Positions 1-12,274 of a stretch of 64,000 nucleotides of DNA are shown here, in pieces; the first letter of the stretch is position 1, and the number at the start of each line of letters is the position of its first letter. Source of the DNA: Amphiura filiformis (Eukaryota; Echinodermata; Ophiuroidea; Amphilepidida; Amphiuridae); assembly GCF_039555335.1 (NCBI RefSeq), contig NC_092642.1, positions 9,868,752 through 9,932,751 of the forward strand, in the 5' to 3' direction. Both the position numbers and the translations under genes were made by a program. The notes below the pieces were generated by a model that had not been told where the DNA came from, ran no database searches, and saw only the letters and a program-made list of their open reading frames with translations.

Positions 1-1282
1 GGTTGTCAAATAGAGTTATTTGATACACAGAGGTGCTACCTGTTAAACGAGAAGTGATTGTAACGGGAAAAGAGCGCAAAGGTTTGCTCTTTGCGAATTA
101 CAGAGGATTTGTATTTGTATGAAGAAAGCAGGTATTGCCTTTAGACATCTGCTCGGATGAGGAAGCGTCATGTGTAGCAATTTGTAGATTTTACACAGGA
201 CATATTTCCTTCGGGATGACTTGTCAAAATATTCTGCATTACCGTAAAATCAGACTTTTTTAATAGTAACCACATTTCTTGTGTTTTCTGATTCTCTCTA
301 ACAATCTAAACAATTGTTTAATTTGACTCTAATTTAATATTTGCAATAATATTAATAGCTACAAGACAAACCATTATGCTATTGAAATAATAGTTAAACA
401 AGCCTTTAGGTTCTTGAAATGTGCCAAAATATGCCCAAAAACCAAAAACACCAAAAAAAAAATTAAATGATAATAAAAGAATCTGGATTTTCAAGCACAC
501 AACGGTTAAAGACCTGTAGAACAACATTGAATATATTAATACCTTGACAGATCACTTGTTAGCTACACATAGCTATTTTCTTACTATATGTCAAGAAACT
601 GTCAAATGAGGCTGTTAAAATACAATGTTGCCAAAAGATATTATACACCAGCCAAGGTTAATTGTTTTATGGAAAGAGCGACCAAGTTTGACTGCTGTAT
701 TTGAGTACATTGGCTTCATATTTTCGCCACATTGATTTTCTTCTGCGAAAAATATCAATAGCCAATTTTTCTACAATTGATTCTGTGAAAAAAGAAAGAA
801 AAAATCAGAAACCACGTGTATCAGATTACACAATAACTTGAAGCCCGCATTTCAAAAAGCAAGAGAATTTCCCTTGGGCACGTATGTGTTTGTGATTAAC
901 CGACAACATTCATGTTAACCGTTTCAACAAGTGTGCTTTTCCACTCCCCATTCTTCCAGGCAGGAGGCGATTCCTAATAGTGGGGGTGTTTCGCAAAAGA
1001 AAAGTACGTTTGGTGTGAAGAACCACCTGGCCATTGCCCTCTGTATGTCTCGCCTTTTAGGTTTAAACATCCAACAAACATTTGGATGTAACTTGCTGTA
1101 TAGGTAATGAATACGTGGATATATTTTATGTACATGCTAAGCTAAGATTTGTTCAAATTTATCTCGTCTGTCATGTCTGTAATACAGATTACATGTACAC
1201 ATTCCAACACATCCTACCTGCCCACACCTTACACAAGGATGTTTGGGGTCCAGCATATGTAACTATGTATATAAAAGCCATT
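1..1282. other. Non-coding, no recognised feature
   Basis: AT-rich sequence with only short chance open frames on both strands. No terminal repeats, RNA genes or known protein similarity were recognised. Confidence 0.5.
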
Positions 1283-1537
1283 TCTAAGAGTTTAAACTGA
1301 CTTTCAGCACAAAAATTCAACTAACCTTGAATTTTCGATGTGTGACACACATCCTCATCAGAAGTAGTCCTGAGATGTTGTGATGGACTTGCCCTTTTGT
1401 TGACCATTGGCGGCTTTTGGTCGAAAGGGCAAGTCCATCACAACATCTTAGGACTTCTTCTGATGAAGATGTGTGTCACACATCGAAAATTCAAGGTTAG
1501 ATGAATGTTTGTGCTGAAAGTCAGTTTAAAGTTTTAG
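1283..1537. mobile_element. Foldback element, arms of about 115 bp
   Basis: The arm at 1283-1398 is repeated inverted at 1423-1537 around a 24-base spacer. Shared words are AAACTGACTTTCAGCACAAA, GAATTTTCGATGTGTGACAC and GTTGTGATGGACTTGCCC. The arms differ at a few sites only, so the insertion or duplication is fairly recent. No coding sequence. Confidence 0.92.
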
Positions 1538-2033
1538 AAATTGTGTATCACCATATGAACTTACTTTCAGTATATAAAATCTTATTGTCCTTTTATAGGG
1601 TACATTTCTTAACAAACATTTCTTGTGGGGTACAAAAGATGTACCACCAATACGGTATTTCGTGGGTATGTTTTTTTCACACGGACCCCACCTCTAAAAT
1701 AGCATTTCAACGCGCTTCAGGCCTTGTGGAGTAGTGGGTCGTTGTTTTGCTGCACTCCTTATGGCGGGCCTTATGGGAACCATGATACCCCACAACTTGC
1801 AGAGTACCCCACAACAATGCTGGTACCTTAATCCCCACACCCTTTTTTTGCATTGCACTAAAAGTATATTTTGAACTTTTTTTGCACCTGAAAATACAGG
1901 CAATGAATGCACTATAGCTGGTCTTCAAGTGTCATTGGATTTTCGATAACCACGTTGAAAGAAACAGTCGCATTGCACTGATGAGCAGGTGTCACTGTCA
2001 CCTACTTAATCTGAATCTTTCACGAACACCATT
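1538..2033. other. Non-coding, no recognised feature
   Basis: Open frames here are short and in conflicting frames. Blocks such as ACCCCACAACTTGCAGAGTA look like decayed repeat, but no ends were found. Confidence 0.45.
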
Positions 2034-2360
2034 TGAAAAGACCTAAAAAATTGTTGGCCTTTTTGGGAAAAATGTATATCTTCAATACGAAAAGTCAAGA
2101 TTTTCAAATGATGGACGGTTTTTCCTCCCAGTTACATACAATTTAAGTACATGTCATTAGATTTATAAAGTTAACTTCGAGTACTGTTAAATGTCAAAAA
2201 TATACATTTTTAATAATTTGCCATAAAATTTGTATTATATCGCGAATTTCAAAATATCAAACTTATTTGATATCAGAAGGACATTCCTCGTATTCAGAAT
2301 GCAATTTGATGTGTCTGATGTGCTCTCGTGTCTCACAACAAATACTGTGCAAACGTTGCT
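2034..2360. mobile_element. Dispersed foldback family F, half copy
   Basis: The block order matches other copies: TTTTTGGGAAAAATGTATAT, TTAAGTACATGTCATTAGAT, TTTTTAATAATTTGCCATAA, TTGATATCAGAAGGACATTC and GAATGCAATTTGATGTGTCT. It corresponds to one side of the palindrome seen complete at 38.9-40.6 kb. Confidence 0.78.
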
Positions 2361-5135
2361 ATCCAAAATTATCCTGTAAGTCAATGGATATTGTCCAAAA
2401 TTGTGAACAACTTTGATTATTTTTAAATTTGTTTGAATTTTGACCGGTCTTCTAATGTCGTTCACCCTTACCACCTAAAATTGGTCAGCCCACAATCTGT
2501 AGAAAATTAAAGTGGTGGTATTTTATCTCGCCAGTATTTGTTCGATCTACTTGTTCTTAAGGAAGGGCACGTCAACACTAATTTCAACATTGGTGTAGCT
2601 TCTCTCAGAATGTGTGTACTTGTAAACTGTTTTACCGATATTTTGAGCTATTCGCGCGTTAATCTTACCAAACTTGCACAAGGTCTGCTTAATATTTCTC
2701 GGAGAGTACTTAACTAATTTGGAGGTGGTTGCTCAGTTAGCTTCAGTTGTTGTTTGGAATATAACTTATTTGTTAACATCGTGATTAATGTTAATTGAAA
2801 CTTTCGCGGCTGTTTTCACACGAGTCTACCACTCTTGACTTAAGGAATAAAGGTTAATGCATTATCCTTTACACCCAAATAATGTGTCCGAGGCTGTAAA
2901 AACGTAAATAATGGGTGAGGTGACAGCGCGTATCGCGGAAATAATTCACGCGTAACAAGCGTAATGCTGTGCGTAGAATGTGTTACGGCGCTTGGCCCAT
3001 TATTGCAGAATAATGGGCTCTCACGTGACGTGTTTTAACAAATCACATTGCGCGATTTTGAATAATGGGTCGTAAGAGTAATAGAATTGTAAGTTAAGTG
3101 CATTGACGTCCATTGAATCCGTTGAGCAAAGGCAATCATGTTTACTGACACCTCTGCAATCGAACAAGCAAACAAACAGTATAACTTCAAGAGAGGACAA
3201 CATGCTTACAACATTCCATCTGGCTTCGTTTCTACATGTTCTAGGGAAACATTTGAACATGAGAATTCATAAAGCAGACTTTTAGTCAAAATAGTTTTCA
3301 AACAATTTTGTTTCAAACTAAAAGTCCAGCGAAAAGGATTCGACTCAATACAATGTTGGTATATTACAATAACTAACCATTACTTCAACTTCAAGGGGTA
3401 TTTTGCACTTAATGCATAGTTAAATGTTAATAATACTGCCACTTTTTCAAATCCGGGCTCAGCCGAATTCCATCATGGTGGTGCATAAAGTGTCCGATAA
3501 AATAAAGACGATTCAATTGTTGGGCAACTGGAAATACTTTATTGTAAAAGCGCATTTTTGTGTGATTTCTGCAACAGAATCAAATACATTCTCAGCAATT
3601 TCTCTAACCCAAATATTGTTTTACACAGTCGCTCATAATGTTTCTTTTCCAAAATGTCGGGTAGAAAAAAAATACAACTTCAAAAACTCCATGAACTCCA
3701 TCTTAACATTTGAGTTATATCTTTGAATGAAGGTCACAGAATTAAGCCACCAGACATGTCGGAAATAAATCTTGGCTTAATTGTGTTGATTGTGTTGTGG
3801 CAAATATAGTTATACTTATGCGCACAATATCTACGGTAGATAGCATAAGAAGTAGAAAGCGGTTGTGTTGTGGTTCGTGCAAAATATTGAATTTCACATG
3901 AACAATAATTTGTCTTTCAAAAATGCGTAAAGAATTCCACAGTAAAATGTCAAACTTGCTGTTAACATTTGGATTTCGAATACGATATGCTTATATAGTC
4001 ATGATAGTTGTCATGTTCACTCTGTAATAATCAGGGGGAAAACTCCTTTTACATTACTTGGTATAATGTCATAATTCTCTTCTGCAGTTAGGTCAGACAC
4101 CGATGGTTTTCCAAATATCTTTGCTAATTGAAATATTCAGAAGGTAAGGCAAATGACAAAATGAACCCTCGTCTGAGGGGAGGGATATAGTTACAGCTCT
4201 CCCTATGGATTTTCGCTATAAAATGTCCGATGTCTACGAAGTTGGTACCAATGAGTCTCCCAAAATGAGGTTTTGGCCAACAAGCAAGAAACTTTGTATA
4301 TATTTATAACTGGAAATGATAGGAAACCACTATTGTAACAAAATATAGGACGTATCATACCCTGACATGCCTAATATTAAACCAACCATTTTACAAAAAG
4401 GATAAGAGTAATGTATCTGTGCCTCAACAATAACCCACCTACCCCCATGATTATGTTTTGATGAATCCAAGTGTGTGAAAATATTGGATCCAACACATAA
4501 TAATGATAAGATTAGATGATTTACGCCCAATATTTATTGGTCCAATATTTTAAAACTCATAGCTCGACCAATAAATTAATATGGACTCAATCGATCCAAT
4601 CTTATATCAAAGTTGGAAGAATTACCCTACCCTGGGTACGGTGTTAAGTTCATTTGGTTTGCAATAATCATGATAATGAGAGCTAATGTGCGCAATGGAT
4701 GGGCGCGAACAATTACATGGAGGCGTTTGGTGGTTTGTTTGAGCGTTTTACGGCGATGGGAAAAAATCTGGAGCGAACCTTCGTTGTTGTTGTATGATCA
4801 TGATGATCAGGTAAGGGACTTTTTCTGATTTCATCTACAGAAGGTCACACTAACTTTCTAAATTGTCCGGACTGGTTTTCCTGATATGGATACAGCCTCA
4901 ATTCAAGGTGTATAGCTCAGGAAAACCTTCCGGTCACGACAACAACAAGCTTATGATGTAACTGAATGGTTAAATTATAAAAACAACTTTTGTAAACATT
5001 TCAGTAAACTTTAGTGCTTCATGATATATTATATTTCATTAATGATTTGATATACCAATATCAAATAATCGGAAGCCATTTCAAGATTGTGAAGATGTTT
5101 ATTAAAATCAATTAGATATGCTGTAATATCAAAAC
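2361..5135. other. Non-coding; one short palindrome
   Basis: No gene recognised. At 2996-3020 a perfect 10-bp inverted repeat (GCCCATTATT, 4-base loop, AATAATGGGC) sits in a GC-richer patch with several CG dinucleotides (2915-3070). The open frame at 3424-3726 has no recognisable protein features. Confidence 0.5.
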
Positions 5136-5172
5136 TGGGGTGTGGGGTGGGGTGGGGTGGGGTGAGGGATGT
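5136..5172. repeat. GGGGT low-complexity tract
   Basis: A run of GGGGTG and GGGGT units, G-rich on the plus strand, with quadruplex potential. Confidence 0.8.
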
Positions 5173-7082
5173 TATTAGGGGGTAGTGGACATAGAGGGTG
5201 TGTGGGGGATTGTGTGTTGTTGTTGCGAAAGCAAATTAATTCTGATAGTCAGTATAAGCATGTTATGCATATATTTGCGAGTTTCAAGGTAAAAATTTCA
5301 GATCTCCTTCATTTACATATGTATAAACCCCAGTTTATCATGTTTATGGGCATCCTTAGAAGGATAGCTTTCCCCTCTCCATTATTTTGGGCTCTGTGCT
5401 ATTGTATGGTGTGAAATCTGAAGGGTAAAACGTTTGAGACCCTTCCTTTATATTCCACACCACTGGTCAAAGGCAACCGTGAGAAAAAAGAAGATAAAAT
5501 GGCATAAACATGATAAATAATCTGAGGAACGGCGCTTCCGTAAGACCTTGTCATATTGTTCAGAATTTGTTTACATTATGCATTGTTATGGGAAAAAAAG
5601 TGAAAGTTCTATTGTTTTATTATTTCCTTTATCTGTTTTATCTAAAGCGTCAGTAATTAAACTGTCGCAATTAAATGTAAGTGATTCCTACGCAAATATA
5701 CTCCTACGATATTGCCATGGTATATAGGAAGGTTGCCATGCGTTATACCTAGTTCACACGAAATAAATACAAAACATAAACATCCTATGAGCAGGATCTA
5801 CAATGCATATTGCTCACCAGGTCCACTATTAGACCTATATTTACCGGTATTTAGGCATTTACGTAATAGTCATTACACCGTATGAGTAAATAGGAGCCTT
5901 GAAGTACAGCGTGTTTACTGAATAATGCAATAAACTCATCCATAAATACGGTGGCTCTGAAAAGAGCTCATTTTGCGTAAAGGTTACACAGTTGGTGTTA
6001 AAGACATAACAATTCAACTCTGTTCCCTCCATCTATGAAGGTTTGCAGAAGCCATCGCAAAGGATCAAGTACAAATGAAGCGATCAGATGCAAAAGCCGA
6101 TAAACGCCATTTTCAAAATTTTGAGATAAAGCCCCAAAATCTGCCCTATAAAGTTAGTTTTAATTTGATACCCTGCATTAATAATTCCAAGATAAATTTG
6201 TGAAACTATGAAAAGTAGTTACTTTTTCTTATTATTTTCTTTATATTTGACCAGTAAGATTTACCTACCAGTATCTCAAATTCCGGAAAAATTGATAATT
6301 AGTTTTTTGCATCTGAACTCCAAAATATGTTACAACATAATACTCCAAAATATAACACCTACAATGAAATTGGGGCACCATGACCATTACGCATAATAGG
6401 CCTTTAGGCAGTAAAAGTTTCAATCTGTCACGTCTACTCGGAAATCCTATAGAACTGAGAATGTTCCCGATCAAATGCCTATTTAGGATAAAATGAAATC
6501 AATAGCGGAAATCAAATTGCCTCGGATGTCCCTAGTTCGCGTGTCTATAGCTCCCATAAGATCCCAATGTCATATTAAATAATAGCAAAGTCATCGCTCA
6601 TGTTCATTGTCAAGGTTAGTGATCGGAAATAATACGGTATAGGGTTACGTTACTGAATGAGTACCTGTACGTAGCTTTATATTGTGGATCTATATAATGT
6701 GGATTTATACTCATTGATTGCTGAAATTGTGGGACAAAATTTAAAAAATAATTAGATAATCGAGAGCCACATCTAGTTTATATAAGTCCAACTGGGCCAA
6801 TACAATAAGGATTTAAATCTATTTGAGACCAATGCAGAATAAAGGGTGCCGGGTGTGGCTATGATGCAAAAATAGCGACCCACTCATATGTGATGCGATC
6901 AAGCACAATCAGTCGGAACTCGGAAATATTAAATTTTCAGTTTCTTATACGATTGTTAGAGGCATTTACAAAGCTTAATTTTGCAGAAAACCCCATTGAA
7001 ATTGAACAACCTGTTCCAAAGGTATGAGCAATTAAAGAGATCCTGCAATTAGGCATACCAAACCAATATTATCTTATTGCAT
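5173..7082. other. Non-coding apart from the stem-loop at 5.95 kb
   Basis: AT-rich sequence. Open frames up to 81 codons show no protein-like composition. No element ends were recognised other than the histone-type stem-loop. Confidence 0.45.
5953..5968 (-). promoter_or_regulatory. Histone-type 3' stem-loop, one arm base changed
   Basis: The minus strand reads AGCTCTTTTCAGAGCC followed by ACC. Five of six stem pairs and the TTTC loop are intact; the outer pair is A opposite C. Beyond it the words TATT and TATTCAGTAAA recur as at 8.17 kb, so it is a diverged relative of that element rather than a chance match. Confidence 0.5.
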
Positions 7083-7562
7083 ATTAAATATAGGGTTTAC
7101 AACTTATAAGCTCCCCCTGATACTTTTTAAAATAGGTCGGACAATATATTTTACGAAATGTAAACACATTATAGTATAGCTCTATTTTGTTTTACCCACG
7201 TGGACCAATTTATATCGTCACACATCATTGCGTTCAGTCACAATGGTTAATTATGTAAGAAAAGAGGCGGTTTTAAAAGTTGCAGCTGAGCCCATATAGC
7301 AGGACAGGTTTTCTTTAACAACAGAGTCGACTCCTATGGACTCATCAGATGCAACTTTTATCACTGCTTAAAACGGTCTCGTTTTTACGTAATGAACCAA
7401 TTTGTGACTGAAGGCAATGACATGTGACACTATAATTTGGTCCATATGTGTAAAGCAAATAAGGCAACACACATCTTTTTACACGTTTGCATTTCGTCAA
7501 ATATTTTTCGATATATTTTGAGAAGTATTTAGGAGGTACTTATAAGTTGTGGACCCTATAGC
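7083..7562. mobile_element. Foldback element of about 480 bp, diverged arms
   Basis: The outer words GGGTTTACAACTTATAAG and ACTTATAAGTTGTGGACCC are inverted, as are the inner words GGACCAATTTATATCGTC and ACACTATAATTTGGTCC, then TTCAGTCACAA and TTGTGACTGAA. The arms are long (about 220 bp) and more diverged than at 8.16 kb, so this copy is older. Confidence 0.8.
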
Positions 7563-8156
7563 TACACTAACTCTATTTTGTACATGTGTGAAAATAACAG
7601 AAACTCACATCAGACTTAGTTTATTGAGAAGTTGCGTTTTCTTTATGATCCAGGGATTTTCCATTTCCCTTAATATATGATCACAGTGTTCTTAATTCAA
7701 TCAGCCAACTCATACATTAATTTTCATTATTTGATTATCAATAACGGAATGTCTCGTTTCCAATTTAGATCTGCAGAAATTGTTTTCCTTTTGATTAAAT
7801 AGAACATGTTAAACAGATTGTCTCGTTTTCAATTATAGAAATGGTCGAGTATTCCGGTTCTCTTTATTTGGTTCTTTTATCTAAATGTAATTTGTCATAG
7901 ATTTGATTGTTACAATTTGTAATAATTTCCTGTAAAAAGCTGGCTATTAGTAAATATAATGCCCTCTTATCAAATACGCTGACGGTTTCTTCTGCAGTTA
8001 TGTAAGTATTCTACATCGAAAATACATATGCTGAATACTATGAGGGATTCAAGTATACATGTATATATAACTGTCAGGATTATCTTTGACTTCTTCATTG
8101 TTCTTCAGGACAAAACTATTAATCCTGCATGTAGACTACCCTACGAGGTATCATAT
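7563..8156. other. Non-coding; right part shared with 18.8 kb
   Basis: No open frame of note. From about 8073 the words CTGTCAGGAT, TTTGACTTCTTC and CTTCAGGACAAA recur near 18815-18850 ahead of the diverged stem-loop there, so this belongs to the same repeat family. Confidence 0.5.
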
Positions 8157-8166
8157 CGGCTTGAAC

Positions 8167-8182
8167 GGCTCTTTTCAGAGCC
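8167..8182 (+). promoter_or_regulatory. Canonical histone mRNA 3' stem-loop (left arm)
   Basis: GGCTCTTTTCAGAGCC with 5' flank GAAC and 3' flank ACC matches the metazoan replication-dependent histone consensus at every stem and loop position. CAGTAAAGA follows 10 bases downstream and resembles the sea-urchin-type U7 target (purine-rich, AAAGA). No histone coding sequence precedes it. Confidence 0.8.
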
Positions 8183-8366
8183 ACCGCGTATTCAGTAAAG
8201 ACCACCTACTATTATGTTTTAAATGACAATCTACACACATATCATTCAGTGTGCAAGGGCCAGTGGCCAGCAAGGGCTAGTAGGATGGCCCTTGCCCACT
8301 GAATGATATGTGTGTAGATTGTCATTTAAAAGATAATAGTAAGTGATCTTTTACTGAATACGCGGT

Positions 8367-8382
8367 GGCTCTGAAAAGAGCC
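8367..8382 (-). promoter_or_regulatory. Canonical histone mRNA 3' stem-loop (right arm)
   Basis: This is the mirror copy on the minus strand, again GGCTCTTTTCAGAGCC with ACC behind it and CAGTAAAAGA downstream. The two loops face one another across a spacer of about 184 bases, the arrangement expected between two converging histone genes, although neither side encodes a histone. Confidence 0.8.
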
Positions 8383-8397
8383 GTTCAAGCTCGATTA

Positions 8398-9846
8398 CCT
8401 TGTCCACTGTGATTACAGTTTAAAAAAAATGCAAATCGCCCATCAATTTCTTTCTTGACTGATTCGAAAGGTAGGCTACAATTCTCTCAATTGTTCCTCA
8501 ATTCTAAAAGGTGTGTTGTGTTCAAGTTGAGTTGCTAAATGAATAAGATGAATAAAGGCTACTTAATTGAAAACGGGATGATGTGAAAGCATGGACATGG
8601 TGGACATAGGTTATCTTTCACTTTTGAACAGAGGTAGGCCAGCTATACACCTGCTATCAAGGGTATAAACGGGCATTCACTCTCCTCATGGGGTTTACAT
8701 GAAAAATGTTTAATATCGTGCGAGGGTATGACTAATTTTAGACAAATTAGGGTCATTATAAGCGGTATTATTTCGATCATCCTTCAAACTTCCTAGGTAG
8801 CTGCGGTATATACATATAGCGCGTTCACATTCCCACACCTCCATGCAGTGTACTGTCTTTCTTGTCTTATGACCTGGTTCATCATTACAGGAAAACTTTT
8901 GAAGTCGCAAACGCAGTGGCTAATTTTCGCGGTAAATAAACTGCCGCCTAGTCTAACGTTGTTACTTAGCCCCGCGGGTTACGATTTTTATAAGTGCTTT
9001 TAGCTTTCCACTCATAGTTGGTATTGTTGTGAATTTCTGATAGGCCCGTAATACGTTTTCCTTGAATAATTTAGTATAGATCCTAAGAGTCACTGAACTA
9101 AACGTTTGCAAGTTTAGACTTACTACATGTATGGATGTATAGTTCTAGGACTAGGAGGACTCTTTTATATATTAAATTTGTCCCAACAAATAGTAAAAGC
9201 TAGTAAAGGTTGACTTTTTTGGTGAAGTGGCATCCGTTTGCGGTGTGTTAGCGTCTGACCCGAGCCCTGGGAGTGAAAGTGCTTCAAACTGTGATAAGTA
9301 AAGAGAAGACAATTCTGGCAATTGAACATGCACTTAAAATATCCCGGTGAGTGGACCGTACCTCTTGCTTTTAAAACCCGGGGCTTTCTTGCCAATGCGT
9401 GGGTTACACAAAATCAGCTTCTATCTTGACCACGATTTGCAGCCATATTTAGACTGGTTTGTTTAAATATAGATAAAATCTACACTTGATACTAATTTAG
9501 ATGATTGTAAGCGGGGGAATTGTGTTGACTTGGTCTAACCACAACAGCGGCGGTGTTGTATTTCATCTTTTGTTAAAATATTTATGAAATAATAAAATAT
9601 TATTTTAAGTAAATTATTGATTGATTAATCTTAATCATGTTGGTTTAGCAATCATAATTTTGGCCCGATGTTCTTCTGGGAATGTTCAGTCTAAGCATGA
9701 TTCACAGCTTTCTTTACCCCGGCGCTTATTTTTTCAGCTTCCTTTGCCTTATCTGCTTTCTGTGCGAATAAGAAAACCAAACATGGATAATTTGTCACAA
9801 AGGCTTGTCAACTATTACCGTATTGAAGCAGATATTATAGCCAAGG
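8398..9846. other. Non-coding, no recognised feature
   Basis: Short unrelated open frames only. No inverted ends or RNA genes recognised. Confidence 0.45.
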
Positions 9847-10087
9847 CTACATTACATTACGTTACGTTACGTTACGTTACGTTACATTACATTACATTAC
9901 ATTGCATTGCATTGCATTGCATTGCGTTGCATTGCGTTGCATTGCATTGCGTTGCGTTGCGTTGCGTTGCGTTGCGTTGCGTTACGTTGCGTTACGTTGC
10001 GTTGCGTTGCGTTACATTACATTACATTACATTACATTACATTACATTACATTACATTACATTACATTACATTACATTACATTACAT
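9847..10087. repeat. Pentanucleotide array (RTTRC)n
   Basis: Nearly 48 uninterrupted five-base units differ only by A/G at two positions: ATTAC, GTTAC, ATTGC, GTTGC. They are arranged in blocks: ATTAC/GTTAC at the left, ATTGC then GTTGC in the middle, and pure ATTAC at the right (10012-10087). All open frames across it are artefacts of the periodicity. Confidence 0.97.
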
Positions 10088-10883
10088 CACGGATCAGATG
10101 ATCATGATGATGGCGGAGTTCATCGAAGAAGATCATAAACAATCTAGTGTGTCAGAAAAGAACAGTTGAAGGTCATTGGTTAATGCAACTTGCATGCACG
10201 TAAGCTTGATACAATTGGCTGTGACCAATGTGACCAGTGGTAACATATCATATGCACCCGTCAACTAATATGCATATATTCACAAATTTATATGCAATTA
10301 CTAAAATTATGATTTAATTTGGTAAATATTGCAACATGATTATGATTTCTTAATTTTGTGTCGATAATCAAAATCTGATCGGTATTAGTTATTAAAACAA
10401 CCCTGAGGGTACAACATAGTCGTTTCTTGACCTGAACTTAAGTGTTTTTCTATGTTACCTTAAACTTTTAACATATGGAGCAAATTTGAACATTAAGAAA
10501 TGCGTCGTAATCTTAACAGAATCGACTAGGATCAGCCTATTTCAATCAAAAACTGAGTGTGAAAAGTTTGACCAAACCCTGCGTACAACTTGGCACCACA
10601 CACTGTGCTAATATGGCTCAAATTGTTAGCATAGACCATTGACCTATTAGTAGAAGTCAGACCCTGTCTTATAATCACAATGCCTCCTGTGGATCACCCT
10701 TAACCTTGTCTTCATTAAGAACCTTAGAATTTCATCTTAAACAGCCCTTAAACATTTTGAACTTGGCTTTAAGTACCGTCTACGCACTACCATATACACC
10801 TAAATATGATTGACCCATACCATACCTCCTACTGTCCCTACGTTATAGTCATGGTAGTGGATATATTGCTTGTAAAATCATGG
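10088..10883. other. Non-coding, no recognised feature
   Basis: No gene or repeat boundary recognised. Confidence 0.45.
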
Positions 10884-11273
10884 TAAGGCCGTATAAAATT
10901 AATGTTTTGGTTCTCGTCCAGAGGATTTTCATGAATTGATGAGGGAGGGAGGTGTTTTTTTGTTTTGTTTTTTTTTCCAATGTAAAATTAGCATTGTCAG
11001 TAGTTTCCGGTCTTCTCCAACAGTGCTCGAGGAAACGATGAGGCCCTTTTTTTTTTTCAAATGTGAGATTCTGAGGATAAACCCCTAGAGTACCACAAAA
11101 AGACTTGGAAGTGATGCTTGTTCTCTAATAAACTTATTTTATATGTATGAAGATTTCATAAATCATTCCAAAGTCTAAAAAATTGAAAAATCTAAAAAAA
11201 AAAAAAAAATCTGACAAATCCCAGAAATTGAGGAGGAGGGACGAGAACCAAAATATTAATTTTACACGGCCTA
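10884..11273. mobile_element. MITE-like element with about 35-bp inverted ends
   Basis: The left end AAGGCCGTATAAAATTAATG, then TTTTGGTTCTCGTCC, is inverted at the right (GGACGAGAACCAAAATATTA, then CACGGCCT). Poly-A and poly-T tracts lie inside. A copy of the right part occurs at 20565-20665, including CATTCCAAAGTCTAAAA and TCTGACAAATCCCAGAAAT. Confidence 0.8.
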
Positions 11274-11415
11274 ATCATAGTAATACACACTTTAATTTAC
11301 TTAAGTGTATTAAGCATAAGAGTTCTTACCAAATATGCCAAAAATATACGCCTTTCCCAATTCTCTTCAAAGTGATTTAGGAACAATGTTTCCTGTATCT
11401 ATTACTGTGCTCTTA

Positions 11416-11839
11416 ATTCTCGCTATTCGCAATAAGGGCGCCGCCAGCGGTTTGCGATGTAATCGCGATGTATCATGGGAAAAGGTCGACATCCAAGTCC
11501 GCGCAATACGAATATTACCATGCTATTACATAGGAACACGTGACAATATTTTTTAGTTTGTCAAAATAAAGGTGTTACACGCGAATCGATACTCAATAAT
11601 ACTTAATAATGTGATTTGAAATGTGCACAATTAATTTTTTCTCTATCGATTTGCGTGTAATACCGTTATATTGACAAACTAAAAATATTGTCACGTGTTC
11701 CTATGTAATAGCATGGTAATATTCGTATTGCGCGGTCTTGATGTCGACCTTTTCCCATGATACATCACGATTTTCCCATGATACATCACGATTACATCGC
11801 AAACCGCTGGCGGCGCCCTTATTGCGAATAGCGAGAATT
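11416..11839. mobile_element. Foldback element, arms of about 170 bp
   Basis: The arm words ATTCTCGCTATTCGCAATAA, GGCGCCGCCAGCGGTTTGCG and GAACACGTGACAATATTTTT are inverted in the right half. The right arm has a tandem duplication absent from the left: a 22-base unit beginning TTTTCCCATGATACATCACG occurs twice at 11750-11791. Arms are otherwise close to identical. Confidence 0.92.
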
Positions 11840-12274
11840 CATTTGACAGAACTATATGGCATGCAAAGGATGGTTTCTGTTCCAACCATATAGCCCACAC
11901 CTTTCAATTATTATAACAAATTTCGAGTTCAAACAATTGTTTTAAGTCTAGTAACTTCGTTTTGAATTATTAAACACTATAAGCATGGAATTATGTTAGA
12001 GGTTGTCACATTATTGACATGGCGCATCATTTGACTTCAAACGATATCCAGAAGCGGGGTTATGGTTTGTTGAACTTTGCTCCTTCAACAAAATGGTATA
12101 CCTTTTTCGGTTCTACATGTGTCTCTTTTCCCATATTGTTGGTAATAAATATCAAACAGTCATAATTGTCGGTCATTCCAAATCATCCCCAGGTCAACGA
12201 GGTTCAGGAATGTCCTCTCATTGTTAATTGTTGGTTATACATACACTGTGCAGTGATGATGTAACATAATTAAT

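Larger units (their letters stand above)
8157..8397. mobile_element. Foldback element carrying two inward-facing histone 3' stem-loops
   Basis: Arms of about 112 bp (8157-8270 and 8286-8397) are nearly identical in inverted orientation, with words CTTGAACGGCTC, CCACCGCGTATTCAGTAAA, ACAATCTACACACATATCAT and GGCCCTTGCCCACTG (the last near the centre). Each arm contains a perfect canonical histone stem-loop 10 bases from its outer edge. There is no coding sequence. Segments left of it (8080-8130) resemble 18.82-18.87 kb, so the mobile unit may be larger. Confidence 0.88.

Noticed and set aside
8050-8170. Histone gene ending at the 8.17-kb stem-loop
   Set aside because: No H2A, H2B, H3, H4 or H1 C-terminal coding sequence could be read upstream on either side of the foldback.
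9621-10169. 182-codon open frame with Tyr/Leu/His-rich repeats
   Set aside because: It is the translation of the pentanucleotide array; frames in all three phases are open because the unit lacks stops.
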